DNA from: Siphonodentalium dalli
Lineage: Eukaryota; Mollusca; Scaphopoda; Gadilida; Siphonodentaliidae
Direction of reading: 5' to 3'
Length of the DNA: 64,000 nucleotides
NCBI GenBank assembly: GCA_032622095.1
Contig: CP136062.1
Coordinates: 139,954,351-140,018,350, forward strand
Shown: piece after piece, positions 23,522-33,196 of the stretch
How the letters are laid out: every line of letters begins with the position of its first letter
How positions within the stretch are numbered: position 1 is the first letter of the stretch
The notes under the pieces: model-generated
Told to the model about the DNA's origin: nothing
Databases searched by the model: none
Seen by the model: the letters and a program-made list of their open reading frames with translations, nothing else
Made by a program: the position numbers and the translations under genes

Positions 23522-26500
23522 CAACAACAAAGTTAGGGGGGGTATACTGGAATCAGCTTGTCCGTCCATCCATGGACACAAATTTGTCTGTTTTTCTCAG
23601 TCGTTTTTGGATCAATTTCGGTGAAACTTGGCACAGACATCAACCACCATGGGAACCTGTGCACCTGCGATTATGATGTCTGTCAGACTTTTTTTGCAAC
23701 ATGTATAATTTTGTTCGAGCTTTTATTCCTACATTTTTAGGTCAATGTTTTTTAATCTTGGCACTGATATTTAGTCCATGGGAACCTGTGCACCTGCGAT
23801 TATGATGTCTGTCCGACTTTTTTTTGTGGAGTTATTCCCCTTTTTCGACTTAGAATATTTTCGCAACATGCATAATTTTGTCCGAGCTTTTATTCCTACA
23901 TTTTTCGGTCAATAGGTTTAAGATTAGGGTTAGGGTTGTGCACCTACAATGGGAACTGTTATTTTATTATTTTAACTAAATGTTTACTGACATGTGAAAC
24001 ATCTTAGTATTTTAAAAACATGGGGGTATCCTTGGTCCCATTGGGACAGTCACACCTCTAGTTCTACTTGTTTCTATTCATAGCAATTTTATGTCCGTTA
24101 GCCTGATAACTTGAACAATTGTCAACCGATTCCATACATATTTGGTATATGGTTCTTTCACAACAATATCTTGATCGAGTTATAAAACCATGTTTGTCTG
24201 ATTTTGTGTTTACCAGAGTAATGACCCTTAGTTCTGAATTATGGTTCTTTAGTTTTTCCATTTATACTGATTCTCGGTCAGACAGATTCACTCTTATGGG
24301 CCAAAAAACTCGACCAGAGCCATTTATTATGCACCACCCTTGTTTCACAATAAATTGCTGCTTATAATGTGGATAAAAAAATTGACATATAAATTTTTTT
24401 TCCCTGCTGCATCTCTACACAAAAAAAAGCAGAAATTTATCGCTGCTACAATTGCCCCGTTAAACTTATGAGGAATATTTATGTGAATTCATAGCACTAC
24501 ATTGAAAAAAAATGGGTCGCGATATGGGTGAAACATGCTTCAATTCTACTTGTTAAAACTCTAAGTAAAAAAATGGATTCAAAACCTCCCAAAGCACTGT
24601 TGCAGCCACTACAGCGCTGCATTGTAAAAAATGCGTCGCGATATAGGTGAAACATGCTTCATTTCTACCTGTTAAAACTCTAAGTAAAACGAGAGGCCGA
24701 TCACAATCGGCAGATGTTTAACCCATACCTTGGCGATAGCGACTAGCCATAACTGATAATTTGTCAAAGATATGATCACAGGAATTAATCCATATATCAG
24801 TACCCAACTTGAAATCAAATGCTCAAATAATTTGTCTTAAGAAAGGGTTAAAAGTATTTGGGTTGGGGAGGAGTAGTTTTAAATCTCATAACTCTGTCCC
24901 TATTCACACAAGGACCTCTCACTGTGAGATCCAATGGTTTAGTGATTTCGGAGGACATGTTTAGGAGTTTAACTCATTGGAAGCAAAAGTGATAAATCCC
25001 TATCTTTGCCACTTTTGACATGCCAGATATTCAAAATTTATTATTCACTTCTAAAGAGAAATTATAATTGTTGACAAGCCAGACTGCTTAGAACGACATA
25101 TATGTAGGGGATTCCATCTCGTATTTAAATGGTACTTTAATTACCCCCCCCCTTCTCCCCAGTTATTTGTTTATCAAACATGGACAGATATAAGATCAGA
25201 TCTGACCTGTGTATTAAATATGATTAAGTGTTTCATAACAGGGGTGTATGGTTTTCAAAAATATATGTAGTTTATACAATTCAAAAGTATTATCTATATA
25301 ATGTTATACAGACATAATATGATGGGGATGCTGGCCCCTATGACCACTAAATCGTTCATATAAAAGAAATTAAGTTAGCCCTCATTTGAATGGTTTCACA
25401 CATTACAATGTTTTACAAGTAGCTTGGGCACTAAAAGCCACAACCGTCAATGTTAATCTTCTAAGTGCTCTGGGCCCCTGAAATTCAATCAGCCATGAAA
25501 ATGTGAACAAATGGGAAAATAAGGTTCCTGGAAATACTAACATCTACCATATTGATTTTCAAAACAAGTCATCACTTACAATAGTCATGTATATTTATCT
25601 GCCTGTTTCCCCATTGCATAGATAAATCATATTGGCTATCAGCTGTTGTTTTAATTTTGAAAGCACGTGTCTGAAGGGTTAATATATTTTTCAAAAATCA
25701 ATTAATCAGTCAATACCAAAATTGATAGAAGTGAATAGTGTGCAAAGATACCCAATATATATTAAGATATATGAGGAAATCAATTTGACAGTTAGAATAA
25801 ACAAACAGCCAGCCACCAGTGTTGTTTATCATGACCCACCAGAGCTCTGTATCATATGTCATCACTCATTTCATAACAAATTTCACTTGGAATGACAACA
25901 TCTATAAAAATCCTCTCATATACTCTGGATGTTGGATGATCACATGGTAATTTATTGATATCATTATATTACATGAAACTATTGCAATAAAATCTTCATA
26001 TTTTCAACAACAGGATATCACACCTAATTAATCGTATAAAACTAAAATAAATGAAAGTGTAAACAAAAATTTTATTATTTAAATTTTTTTTTTATTGTTA
26101 TTAAAGTTCAAACAAAATTTAATATTTGTACATGCTAAATTTAGCAAGGAGCTAAATCTAAAAAAAATTGAATTTTTGTTTTTAATTTATTTTCTCGAAA
26201 AAGGGTCATAACTCCTTTAAAATTAATCGAACTCGATCTGTATTTTCGGCTGTGAAACTCACATACCAAATTTGGTTCCAATCAGATAAAAAATGTTTGA
26301 GTTATGGCAGAATGCGTGAATTCTAAGTTGAAAAAGGGCCATAACTCTGTAACAAAATCTCGGATCAAACCCAAATTCGAACTCGATCTGTATTTTGGGC
26401 TGAGAAACCCATATACAAAATTTGGTTTCGATCGGATAGAAAATGTTTGAGTTATCGCATTACTCGTAAAGTGTCTACGGACGGACAGATGGACGGACGA

Positions 26501-29500
26501 ACGACGAGTGGTCAATCCGGGCAACGACACTATGTTTACCATACTATGGTATGGGTAAACATAAAAATCCAATAATTCTGGTAATTTCAGTGTTTAAAAT
26601 AATAACAATTTTAAAACCAAGGTGCATCAGAAATGGTAGTATTCAATATCTATAAGACAAAATAGTCATTTTTCATCAACCACAACTGGTATGCATTTTT
26701 ACATTTTTTCCATATTCTGGCTGCCATTTTGAGCCAAATTGACAATTTGGGTACAATTGAGTTGGAATATTCATAAGAAATGGAATTTGTCACTTAGATT
26801 GCACAGTTCTTCCCATTTCTTGACGAAATGTGACTAAAATTCCAATGGTGATTTTTTGTAAATTTTTATACCGCTTTCTGTAAAATCGAATTTTTAAGGG
26901 ATCGGAGTTGGCAGGGAGCCCACGAATGGCATATTTCATTGCTCCAATGTTCAGTTAACATGACCAATACAAAATAAAGTTGCAATTCTCAAACAGTTCC
27001 AAAAAGCAGCAACTGATTTGAAGGATATTAGTGAAACGAGAGGCCGATCACGATCGGCAGATGTTTAACCCATACCTTGGCGATAGCGATCTTTTTATGA
27101 GTGCAAGAATTTAAACAATTCACAGCGTACTATTATTTATTAGTTTCATAGTGGAATCAGACATATTGAGCAACTTGCTCATTTAAACACAATAGGAACA
27201 TGGATATGACATTCGATTTCAACCTATTCGGTCACTCCAACAGAGATACATGTATGTGTGATAGATTGATAAAGATAATTATACCCAAACACAGTCAGAC
27301 ATATGCACCATAGCTGTTAAAGATATAATTGTTACAATATTAACATCATAATAACTCTATTTATTTACTTCTTACAATGGAACCTGAGTCATAACAGATT
27401 ATGTTGTTGTGTTAGCTGCATAGTAAAAGTTATGGGATGATTGAGATTAGAGACCAACAAACACCTGAACATCTATATAAGTGAGGGGTGTATAGACCTT
27501 GCTATTAAATATGATTGATAATGGTTGGATATAAAATATTTTAATACAGAATTATCAGATAACTAAAGGAGAGATATGAGAAGGGTCAAATTGAAAATAT
27601 TAGAGTCATAACATTGGATCGCGTACAGTATGTACCTATGGTTAATTTTATTCTAAGCTGATCATTGGAAAGATACAATGTCTGTAACAGCAGAAATATT
27701 ATTAAATATTGGGTTAATATTCTCAAAACCACTCAATCAATACCAAAATCTATACACATGAAGAATGTGTCACAATCAACCTGAATGAGATTATAAAAGT
27801 GATTGGGTGAAAAATATTTGACCAAAAAGTCAGCTTCAAGAATACCAGAACCATTACTATTATCCTGCAGCCCAAATGCAATAGAGGTAATTTCAAAATA
27901 AGATATATCCTCAAATGATGAATATTCAATTGGTGGCTTATAATTAATAGAAATTCTTAATGAACCTGGCCTAAGGTGAAAGAGATAATTTAAAATCTGC
28001 GTATCAGATATGATGTGTCTATGGAATAGGTTAATTTTAATCCTGAAATACATGCAAGTGAAAAGTGGATCACGATCAACCTGGACATAGAATAGGAGAA
28101 TGAACATATGATGTGTGGAGAGTGTTAATCATTTTCAATGACATCATATGATGGAACTATAATGTGTGGATAAATTTTTTTCTCAAGATAAGACAACAGT
28201 GTCTCTGTAAACAACAATTCTCTAAATAGCAAGTGTCTACGGACAGACGGACAGACAGACGGACGGACGAACGAACGACGGATGGTTGATCCGGACGTCG
28301 GCATTATGTGTACCATACATGGTATGGGTACACATAAAAATGGATTCAGCAGTGCTTTGGGGGGTTTTGAATCCATTTTTGACTTATAGTTTTAACAGGT
28401 AGAAATGAAGCATGTTTTACAAATATCGCGACCCATTTTTTTCAATGCAGTACTGTAGCGGCTGAAGCAGTGCTTTGGGGGGTTTTGAATCCATTTTTTT
28501 ACTGAGATTTGTATTAATAACTTGCAGAACATATTAGATTCAATCTTCGGCTGTAAACTTTTTTCAAATCTGATTTCTTGTAGCGATGCAGCAGGGAAAA
28601 AACTGGATACGTCTAATTTTTCAACCACGTTTCTTGCCATATCTACTTATTTTACTTAAATTAGTTTTTTCAATGTGCCTTGATTTGATTTCAGTGGCGA
28701 GGCTGCATTTAAATCCATGATGGAAAACTTTGGATGGGCAAAGAACCCAATGATCCGTAGAATCAGTGAAGTTAAAAGCGATCTTCCAATTACAATGGTA
28801 TATGGGACAAGGTCATGGATGGACCATAAAACAGGGTACTCTGTTAAATACCTCAGGCCAGGCTGCTTCGTTGATATACAGGTGAGAGTTTAACCCTTTA
28901 TTTACAATATGGATTCTAGAGATCACCCAGTTATAAAAGCAGGGAACATCCTAGGAGAGGTTTCAATTTCGGAGAAGTCACTTCTCCTTGTTTAGTTATT
29001 AGGAAAATGTGGACTGTAAGCAAGGAGAAGTAACAATGGCTGAAGTACTGTTTACAACCCAACATCACCCTTCAATGATCCAATACGTATCATGCAACAC
29101 AAGAGCCCATTTTTGAAACCATTATAGTGAGTAACCACATTATAATAAGCAGCAAATATACTTTAAATATGCTTCTGAGACATGTGCATACTGCTATATG
29201 AGAGCGAAGTCGCTTCTCCCTGGGACGAAAATAGGGAGAAGTGGCACATTTTAGGGAGGAGATGTCCTACAGTAATGCCCTAAATAATCGACACCTTAAC
29301 CACAGCAGAATTATGGGTAACTTTTCAGGATTTAGTCAGAAATATGGCTTGTTGCCATTCATTGGAAAGCTCTCAGTGAGAGCTTTCCGATGAGTCTCAA
29401 CAAGGCATATTTCCGACTAAACCTGAAAAGTTACCCATCATTCTGCTGTGGTTATGGAGTTGATTATTTAGGGCGTTACTGTAAGTCGCCGTCTAGGCTG

Positions 29501-32241
29501 CTTCCTGTATAAAAGTGTAAATTGGAATGGTCTAGTATTAATCTGGAGGGATCTTCAGAAAATATGAGCAGACAACAGATGTAAAGATAATACATGTGCA
29601 GAAGAATTCATATTCGTTGGTCGGAAATGTTTAGATAATAAATAAATAAAACATCCAAACATTTTCAAAGGGAACTACTCGTCAATGAGTATTTAGTTTA
29701 GAAAGGGTTAAAATGAGGGAAAATATTAGTTTAACTCTTTGATAGTCCAAAACATATAAAGCTGTTTGCTGAACTTTTCACATCATCATCATTGTGAATA
29801 AAGAAGAGTAGTTTATTGGCGTGTTTCACCATTGTCTTTTGCTTATATTATTTGAACATATGAACTTGCAAATGAAGAATCATTTAATCAAATTTTCCAC
29901 TCAGATATCATAAATGTACATTTGAATGGTCATTCGGAGGCAGGGTTCACACAGTCAAAGGCCAGATTGGCCAATAGCCAATGTTTTTTGAAAATGGCCA
30001 AAATAATTTCATTTGTCCAAACTTTTCTTTAACCCAAAATCGGTAATCTAATTCATACACCAATTAATTTAGTCATCAAAGGAGTAAAACTAAATCGAAG
30101 AATCCATTCAAGAACAGTTGGGTTAATGGAGTGACCAAAAAAAATAGCCTTTATTTTTAGCTGCATGCACATTTTTGTTTTCACTTCTATACATTTCAAA
30201 TTTATGTAGGCACAGACTTAGTATGAGCATTCATTGCTTCAAATGTGCTTGCTTCAGTGAGCATGAACAAATTCTCATTTCTTTTCAAATGGCCATGTAT
30301 CAATAAAAATGGTACATTGAGATGTCCCTCGACAAGCTTGAAAATCGATCTTGATTTTTCCCCATGTTGGGGTTCGAAGGGTTCGAACCCTCGCCAACCT
30401 GGTCTAGCCCAGACTGCGATGATCTTATCCATGATCTAACAACATTGGCTACAGGGACATCCTTAAAAAGGAAGCCCTTTAACTTCAACATGGATTTGAA
30501 TATTGACAAAGAATGACAAAAAATTTAAATCATGCAAATTATACATAGACGTACATGGAGATCGTTACACAAATACACCTGCTTTGGTTCGTTAGCTTCA
30601 CAAATTATCCATATGATATTATGTACCTGCAAATACTGACTAGCATTTGATGAAAATAATATTTCAAGTTTCTTTAAGTCTAGATATTGAAATATGTGCA
30701 TGTAGTCTCCAATATAACAGTTACCAAACTTGGCCCAGATGAAAAATCGCAAGCTACCTTCTTGGTTCTTCAGTACCTTTGATACAGTAAAACTACCAGA
30801 ACAGATTGCATGAGCTACCAGCTACATGCTTTAATTCAAAGTTTCAAAGCTATCATATTCACGCTCAATTTAATTTAACCCTGGTGCAGCATTAAAGATC
30901 CTGTGCCAAAGTCTCACATAGGTAGCCTCACATAATAAGAGAATGCACTGACTTACAAGGTCAAGGTAAATATTGTTAGGCCAATGCATTTTCTTATATA
31001 TGCGAGACTCCCTATAAGAGAATGTATTGGCAAAAACATGGTTTTCACAAATTTTCAGGAAGCTCCCATCATGGAAGGGTTAATACTAAATGTGACCCGC
31101 CACATCAAATCCAGTCGGAAGTCGGGATTTTTTTACCCTGTGCCAATGCATTCTCTTATATATGCGATTCGACCATAGGTCGCCTCGCATATATAAGAGA
31201 ATGCATCAATTGGCTTAACAAATTTTTATCATGTTTTTTAAATAATTGTTTCTTACAATTTTTAGGACATAAAATAACAAAACATACATTACCCTGCAGG
31301 GAGCCCCACACATATATAGAAGCACATACTCATAGAAGAGTGTCGTCTGCTCATGTTTTTATGGGGCTCTGTATGGGTGAAATTATAAAATTGTTAAAGA
31401 ATACAAGAACAAATTATTAAAATTGTAAAAAATTGTTAGGCTAATGCATTCTCTTATATATGCGAGGCGACCTATGGTCGACTTGCATATATAAGAGAAT
31501 GCATTGGCACAGGGTAAAAAAATCCCGACTTCCGACTGGATTTGATATGGCGGGTCACAAATTTAATGTGTTTTGTGTCTCACAGACGAATAAAGAAAGC
31601 ACATTGGAATATGTTATGAAATAACATAGCTGTCTCACTACTGGATAATATTTTCCATCACAAACAAAGAGTGTTTAGCCTGTGAATGCTTGATTGGCGA
31701 AGTTTGCAGTTTATCATTCTAAACCTCATAATTCCCTTCACTTTGAATTGTGTGATGCACAAAAGTATATGTTCATGCTTATATATAATAGAACAATTCC
31801 ACATACAAGTACAATGTATCTCTTAATTCCATTGAATTGAAACATGACTTTGAGCATTCTACATAACATTTAATTTATCTCTTTTTACAGTTAATCGTTG
31901 GAGCAGGACACCATGTGTATGCAGATAAACCGACCCCAGTCAATAACCTAGTGCTCAAAATATGTGATATAGTTGACAAGAAAAATTTCAATGATATAAC
32001 GCAAAACAGCCCTAGGTTACGTAGAAGATTTTCAGAGTTTAAGTTATCAAATTTGGATGAACAGGAAGAGAAGTCCCATTTAGGGCTGAGAAAAAATAGA
32101 TCTGAACTGAACTTTGCCTTGGAAGAGTTATCATTGGATGATGAGGTGGTGAAGGAGAATACAGCGCCGCTAGCAACCTCAGAATCAACTTCATCGTTCA
32201 CTGAAGAAAAAGTTGCTTATCAGTTAGGGATGGATGATTGA
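21360..32241 (+). CDS. ABHD4: ABHD4/ABHD5-like alpha/beta hydrolase (gene span, four visible exons)
   Basis: Exons 21360-21884, 23244-23355, 28695-28881 and 31891-32241 join in one frame through GT/AG sites and give 390 residues up to TGA at 32239-32241; about 30-40 N-terminal residues are missing. The product matches the ABHD4/ABHD5 family throughout: LVLVHGMGGGVGMW (oxyanion region), FDVLGFGRSSRPKF, the nucleophile elbow GHSLGG, EPWGFPEKP, FRPDLQKKF, YIYHCNAQ, and HHVYAD carrying the catalytic His and the family HX4D motif. Serine at the elbow (codon 21683-21685) is as in ABHD4; vertebrate ABHD5 has Asn, so this protein should be catalytically competent. ABHD4 hydrolyses N-acyl phosphatidylethanolamine and lyso forms at membranes or lipid droplets (family knowledge). 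An acidic Ser/Glu-rich tail of about 86 residues after the usual C-terminus is unusual. ABHD4 versus an ABHD5-type ancestor cannot be settled here. Confidence 0.9.
21885..23243 (+). repeat. ABHD4-like intron A: palindrome, 80-bp tandem pair, TTAA MITE
   Basis: A long hairpin lies at about 22194-22322: CATAGTGTTTCTGAATAACA and ATTTAATCCACGAGTGGGA on the left are mirrored on the right around GAGCTTCAGC, with arms of about 60 bp. A unit containing GCCACGATCTTTACAATGC, GATGGATAAACACTTTTCC and GAGAAAGTTTAATCCACTC follows twice in tandem (about 22335-22500). A TTAA-flanked element covers 22735-23006. Confidence 0.65.
22735..23006. mobile_element. TTAA-flanked MITE, CCTCTTCGCTGCT family
   Basis: TTAA at 22731-22734 and 23007-23010 flank inverted ends CCTCTTCGCTGCTATGACGT and its near-inverse. 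It has the CCY-start and TTAA target expected of a piggyBac-type non-autonomous element. It lies in an intron of the hydrolase gene. Confidence 0.7.
23244..23355 (+). CDS. ABHD4: ABHD4-like gene, visible exon B
   Basis: The acceptor is TTCAAG at 23238-23243 and the donor CAG|GTATGT at 23356. It reads GPRVIRKFRPDLQKKFAGSF and EDETIFDYIYHCNAQAP, the cap-region segment highly conserved in ABHD4/5. It enters in phase 1 and leaves in phase 2, fitting both neighbours. Confidence 0.92.
23356..24389 (+). repeat. Poly-C tract and pearl-like repeat in ABHD4-like intron B
   Basis: Text with TATACCCCCCCTAT and about 36 C (23471-23520) is followed by TTAGGGGGGGTATAC, so the tract lies between inverted copies of a G/C-run. 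Downstream (23550-24055) two units share GGGAACCTGTGCACCTGCGA, TTATGATGTCTGTC and GCTTTTATTCCTACATTTTT. A last part (24080-24310) resembles a degenerate core unit of the pearl-like family. The C-tract length in the assembly is probably unreliable. Confidence 0.55.
24690..26562 (+). mobile_element. Helentron-like non-autonomous element, copy 1
   Basis: The 5' end CGAGAGGCCGATCACAATCG carries a small hairpin and continues CAGATGTTTAACCCATACC. The 3' part has AAAGGGCCATAACTCTGTAA, a GGAC/GGACG microsatellite (26477-26500) and a terminal palindrome GTTTACCATAC-TATGGTATGGGTAAAC (26534-26560) followed by ATAAAA. Such 3' hairpins with insertion between A/A (T/T) and no duplication are known for Helentrons and the bivalve pearl-type elements. 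Classification is inference. Confidence 0.55.
27037..28334 (+). mobile_element. Helentron-like non-autonomous element, copy 2
   Basis: It has the same 5' end (CGAGAGGCCGATCACGATCG) and the same 3' end: a GGACAGAC/GGACGGAC tract at about 28232-28270 and a terminal hairpin ACCATACATGGTATGGGT. The middle is largely unrelated to copy 1. About 475 bp separates the two copies, all inside one outer repeat, so they may be an amplified dimer. Confidence 0.55.
28695..28881 (+). CDS. ABHD4: ABHD4-like gene, visible exon C
   Basis: The acceptor is GATTTCAG at 28687-28694 and the donor CAG|GTGAGA at 28882. It encodes SGEAAFKSMMENFGWAKNPM, then the strand ITMVYGTRSW with the MDHKTG turn, where the family's acid residue is expected. 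It ends in phase 0. Confidence 0.92.
28937..29267 (-). repeat. Dispersed repeat, GGAGAAGTGRC family (empty-site copy)
   Basis: Read on the minus strand it matches 47590-48260: GTGCCACTTCTCCCTATTTT, CTCTCATATAGCAGTAT, CACTATAATGGTTT and TATTGGATCAT. It lacks the 392-bp element present at 47693-48084. At the corresponding point it has a single TTAA (29163-29166). Confidence 0.75.
29268..29483. mobile_element. TA-flanked palindromic MITE, CAGTAATGCCC family, copy 3
   Basis: Full-length copy: TACAGTAATGCCCTAAATAA at the left, GGGCGTTACTGTA at the right, with the GGCTTGTTGCCATTCATTGG-AAAGCTCTC arms mirrored at the centre. It lies in hydrolase intron C. Confidence 0.8.
29484..30878. repeat. ABHD4-like intron C: degenerate TTAA-family text and tRNA-like patch
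   Basis: Text at 29505-29720 (TATAAAAGTGTAAATTGGAA, GGTCTAGTATTAATCTGG, GAGTATTTAGTTTAGAAAGG) is a degraded copy of the family at 32727-33077. The rest is AT-rich intron, except for the tRNA-like sequence at 30379-30462. Confidence 0.5.
30379..30462 (-). ncRNA. tRNA-like sequence, probably a SINE head or tRNA relic
   Basis: On the minus strand, GGATGTCCCTG is followed by TAGCCAATGTTGTTAGA (A-box-like, 30435-30451) and, about 60 bases later, GGGTTCGAAC (B-box-like, 30381-30390). These are the internal RNA polymerase III promoter boxes of tRNAs. No proper acceptor stem or anticodon arm is evident. GGGACATC beyond the B-box (about 30321-30328) can pair with GATGTCCC at the start. Confidence 0.35.
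30879..31079. mobile_element. TTAA-flanked MITE with palindromic core, CCCTGGTGCAGC/CCCTTCCATGATGG ends
   Basis: TTAA sits at 30875-30878 and 31080-31083. Ends are diverged: CCCTGGTGCAGCATTAAAG on the left and the inverse of AGCTCCCATCATGGAAGGG on the right. These are the two half-ends seen in the element at 43405-43641. The core carries the shared TGCATTTTCTTATATATGCG palindrome. Confidence 0.6.
31091..31560. mobile_element. Inverted element with two facing palindromes, TGTGACCCGCC ends
   Basis: The left arm reads TGTGACCCGCCACATCAAAT, CCAGTCGGAAGTCGGGATTT and CCCTGTGCCAATGCATTCTC; the right arm is its inverse. Each arm contains a full GCATTCTCTTATATATGCGA palindrome (31143-31205, 31440-31507). 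AT-rich text with ATTGTTAAAGAATACAAGAA lies between. Confidence 0.7.
31891..32241 (+). CDS. ABHD4: ABHD4-like gene, terminal coding exon D
   Basis: The acceptor is CTTTTTACAG at 31881-31890. It encodes LIVGAGHHVYADKP with the catalytic His, then NNLVLKICDIVDK, where family members normally stop. It continues 86 residues rich in Ser, Glu, Asp and Lys (SPRLRRRFSEF, NLDEQEEKSH, SELNFALEELSLDDE, STSSFTEEK) to TGA. The continuous open frame and acidic composition argue for real coding sequence instead of read-through. Confidence 0.9.
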   Translation, partial: LIVGAGHHVYADKPTPVNNLVLKICDIVDKKNFNDITQNSPRLRRRFSEFKLSNLDEQEEKSHLGLRKNRSELNFALEELSLDDEVVKENTAPLATSESTSSFTEEKVAYQLGMDD

Positions 32242-32722
32242 CCAACCTCTCTGTAAACATCTCAATCAAAACGATTGCTCAAAGATGGTCTCTCTCTTCC
32301 CACCAAGTTTTATATAGATTCCAGGGTATAAAAAATAGATATGAATCGAGGACACCAGTCTGGAAAAGCTATCAATTAATATAAATATTATTTAGAATTT
32401 CTTATGATATTCATGCCTTCATGGGACAGTTTAAGTAACTATTTTTAGAACAGAAAACGCTCTTAGCATACCAAGGCTTCCAAGAGAGAACACTCTTATC
32501 TTGTTAGTACCCTCAATTAAGGAAAATTGCAAATCAGCAGAGAGATCTACCTTGAATTACAATCAAATAAACAATTTATTATGCCTATAAACACAAACAA
32601 TATACCCCATCTTCAGTTTTATCTGTATTTTATTTACAGTATAGCTATTTTTAGTCTTGAAATTGGGATTTATAAAAATTATGTTGGTGTTGTAATTGTG
32701 TCCCGGAAGAGATAGCCCATCT
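32242..32722 (+). other. Putative 3' UTR of the ABHD4-like gene
   Basis: Immediately after the stop codon the DNA is AT-rich and free of recognised repeats for about 480 bp. AATAAA at 32566-32571 is a candidate polyadenylation signal. The next element starts at 32727. Confidence 0.45.
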
Positions 32723-32726
32723 TTAA

Positions 32727-33077
32727 CCCTTTCCATTATAAATGTATTCTTCCACCCAGTTATAAAAAATTCCATTGGAATGGTCTATTATTCATTTGGA
32801 GTGGTGTTCAGGAAAAATGAATAGACGACACTATGATGAAAAGGTAATACAAGTGCTGAAGCATTCATATTCTTTGGGGGGAAATGTTCAGATAATAAGT
32901 TCAACAAACGACCATAGGTTGAACTTATTATCCGAACATTTCCCGCCAAATACTATTAATCCAACTGCCCTTGTATTATCTTTTCATCATAATTTCATCT
33001 GCTATTTTATCCTGAACATCCCTCCAAATGAATACAATTTTATAACTGATGGAAGAATCCATTTAGCATAGAATGGG
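32727..33077. mobile_element. TTAA-flanked MITE, CCCTTTCCATTATAAATG family
   Basis: TTAA at 32723-32726 and 33078-33081 flank related inverted ends (CCCTTTCCATTATAAATG; CCCATTCTATGCTAAATGG). Inner arms share CAGTTATAAAA, CATTTGGAG and TTCAGG. A central palindrome GAAATGTTCAGATAATAAG-TTCAAC lies around 32881-32945. Degraded relatives occur at 29505-29720, 39175-39395, 44310-45340 and 51500-51740. Confidence 0.7.
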
Positions 33078-33196
33078 TTAAGCCATGTAATTTCTCATAA
33101 ATAGATTGATAAATTCATGAAATACTAATACACCGACTTTATGTACTATTAGAAGACTGACCAATGATGTAGGGATTGACCAGATGCACCTTTTAA

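Larger units (their letters stand above)
24400..28605. mobile_element. Nested repeat complex in ABHD4-like intron B (outer inverted repeat)
   Basis: The outer arms hold TTTCCCTGCTGCATC, ATGGGTCGCGATAT, GAAACATGCTTCA, CTTGTTAAAACTCTAAGTAA and ATGGATTCAAAACCTCCC at 24400-24689, and the inverse at 28335-28605. Each arm carries a partly duplicated unit of about 115 bp. The phrase TAAGTAAAA-AATGGATTC is split: its left half ends at 24689 and its right half starts at about 28335. The Helentron-like copies between them were therefore inserted into this repeat. Confidence 0.6.

Noticed and set aside
23925-23937. TTAGGGTTAGGG telomere-like text
   Set aside because: Only two units; chance or a tiny interstitial relic.
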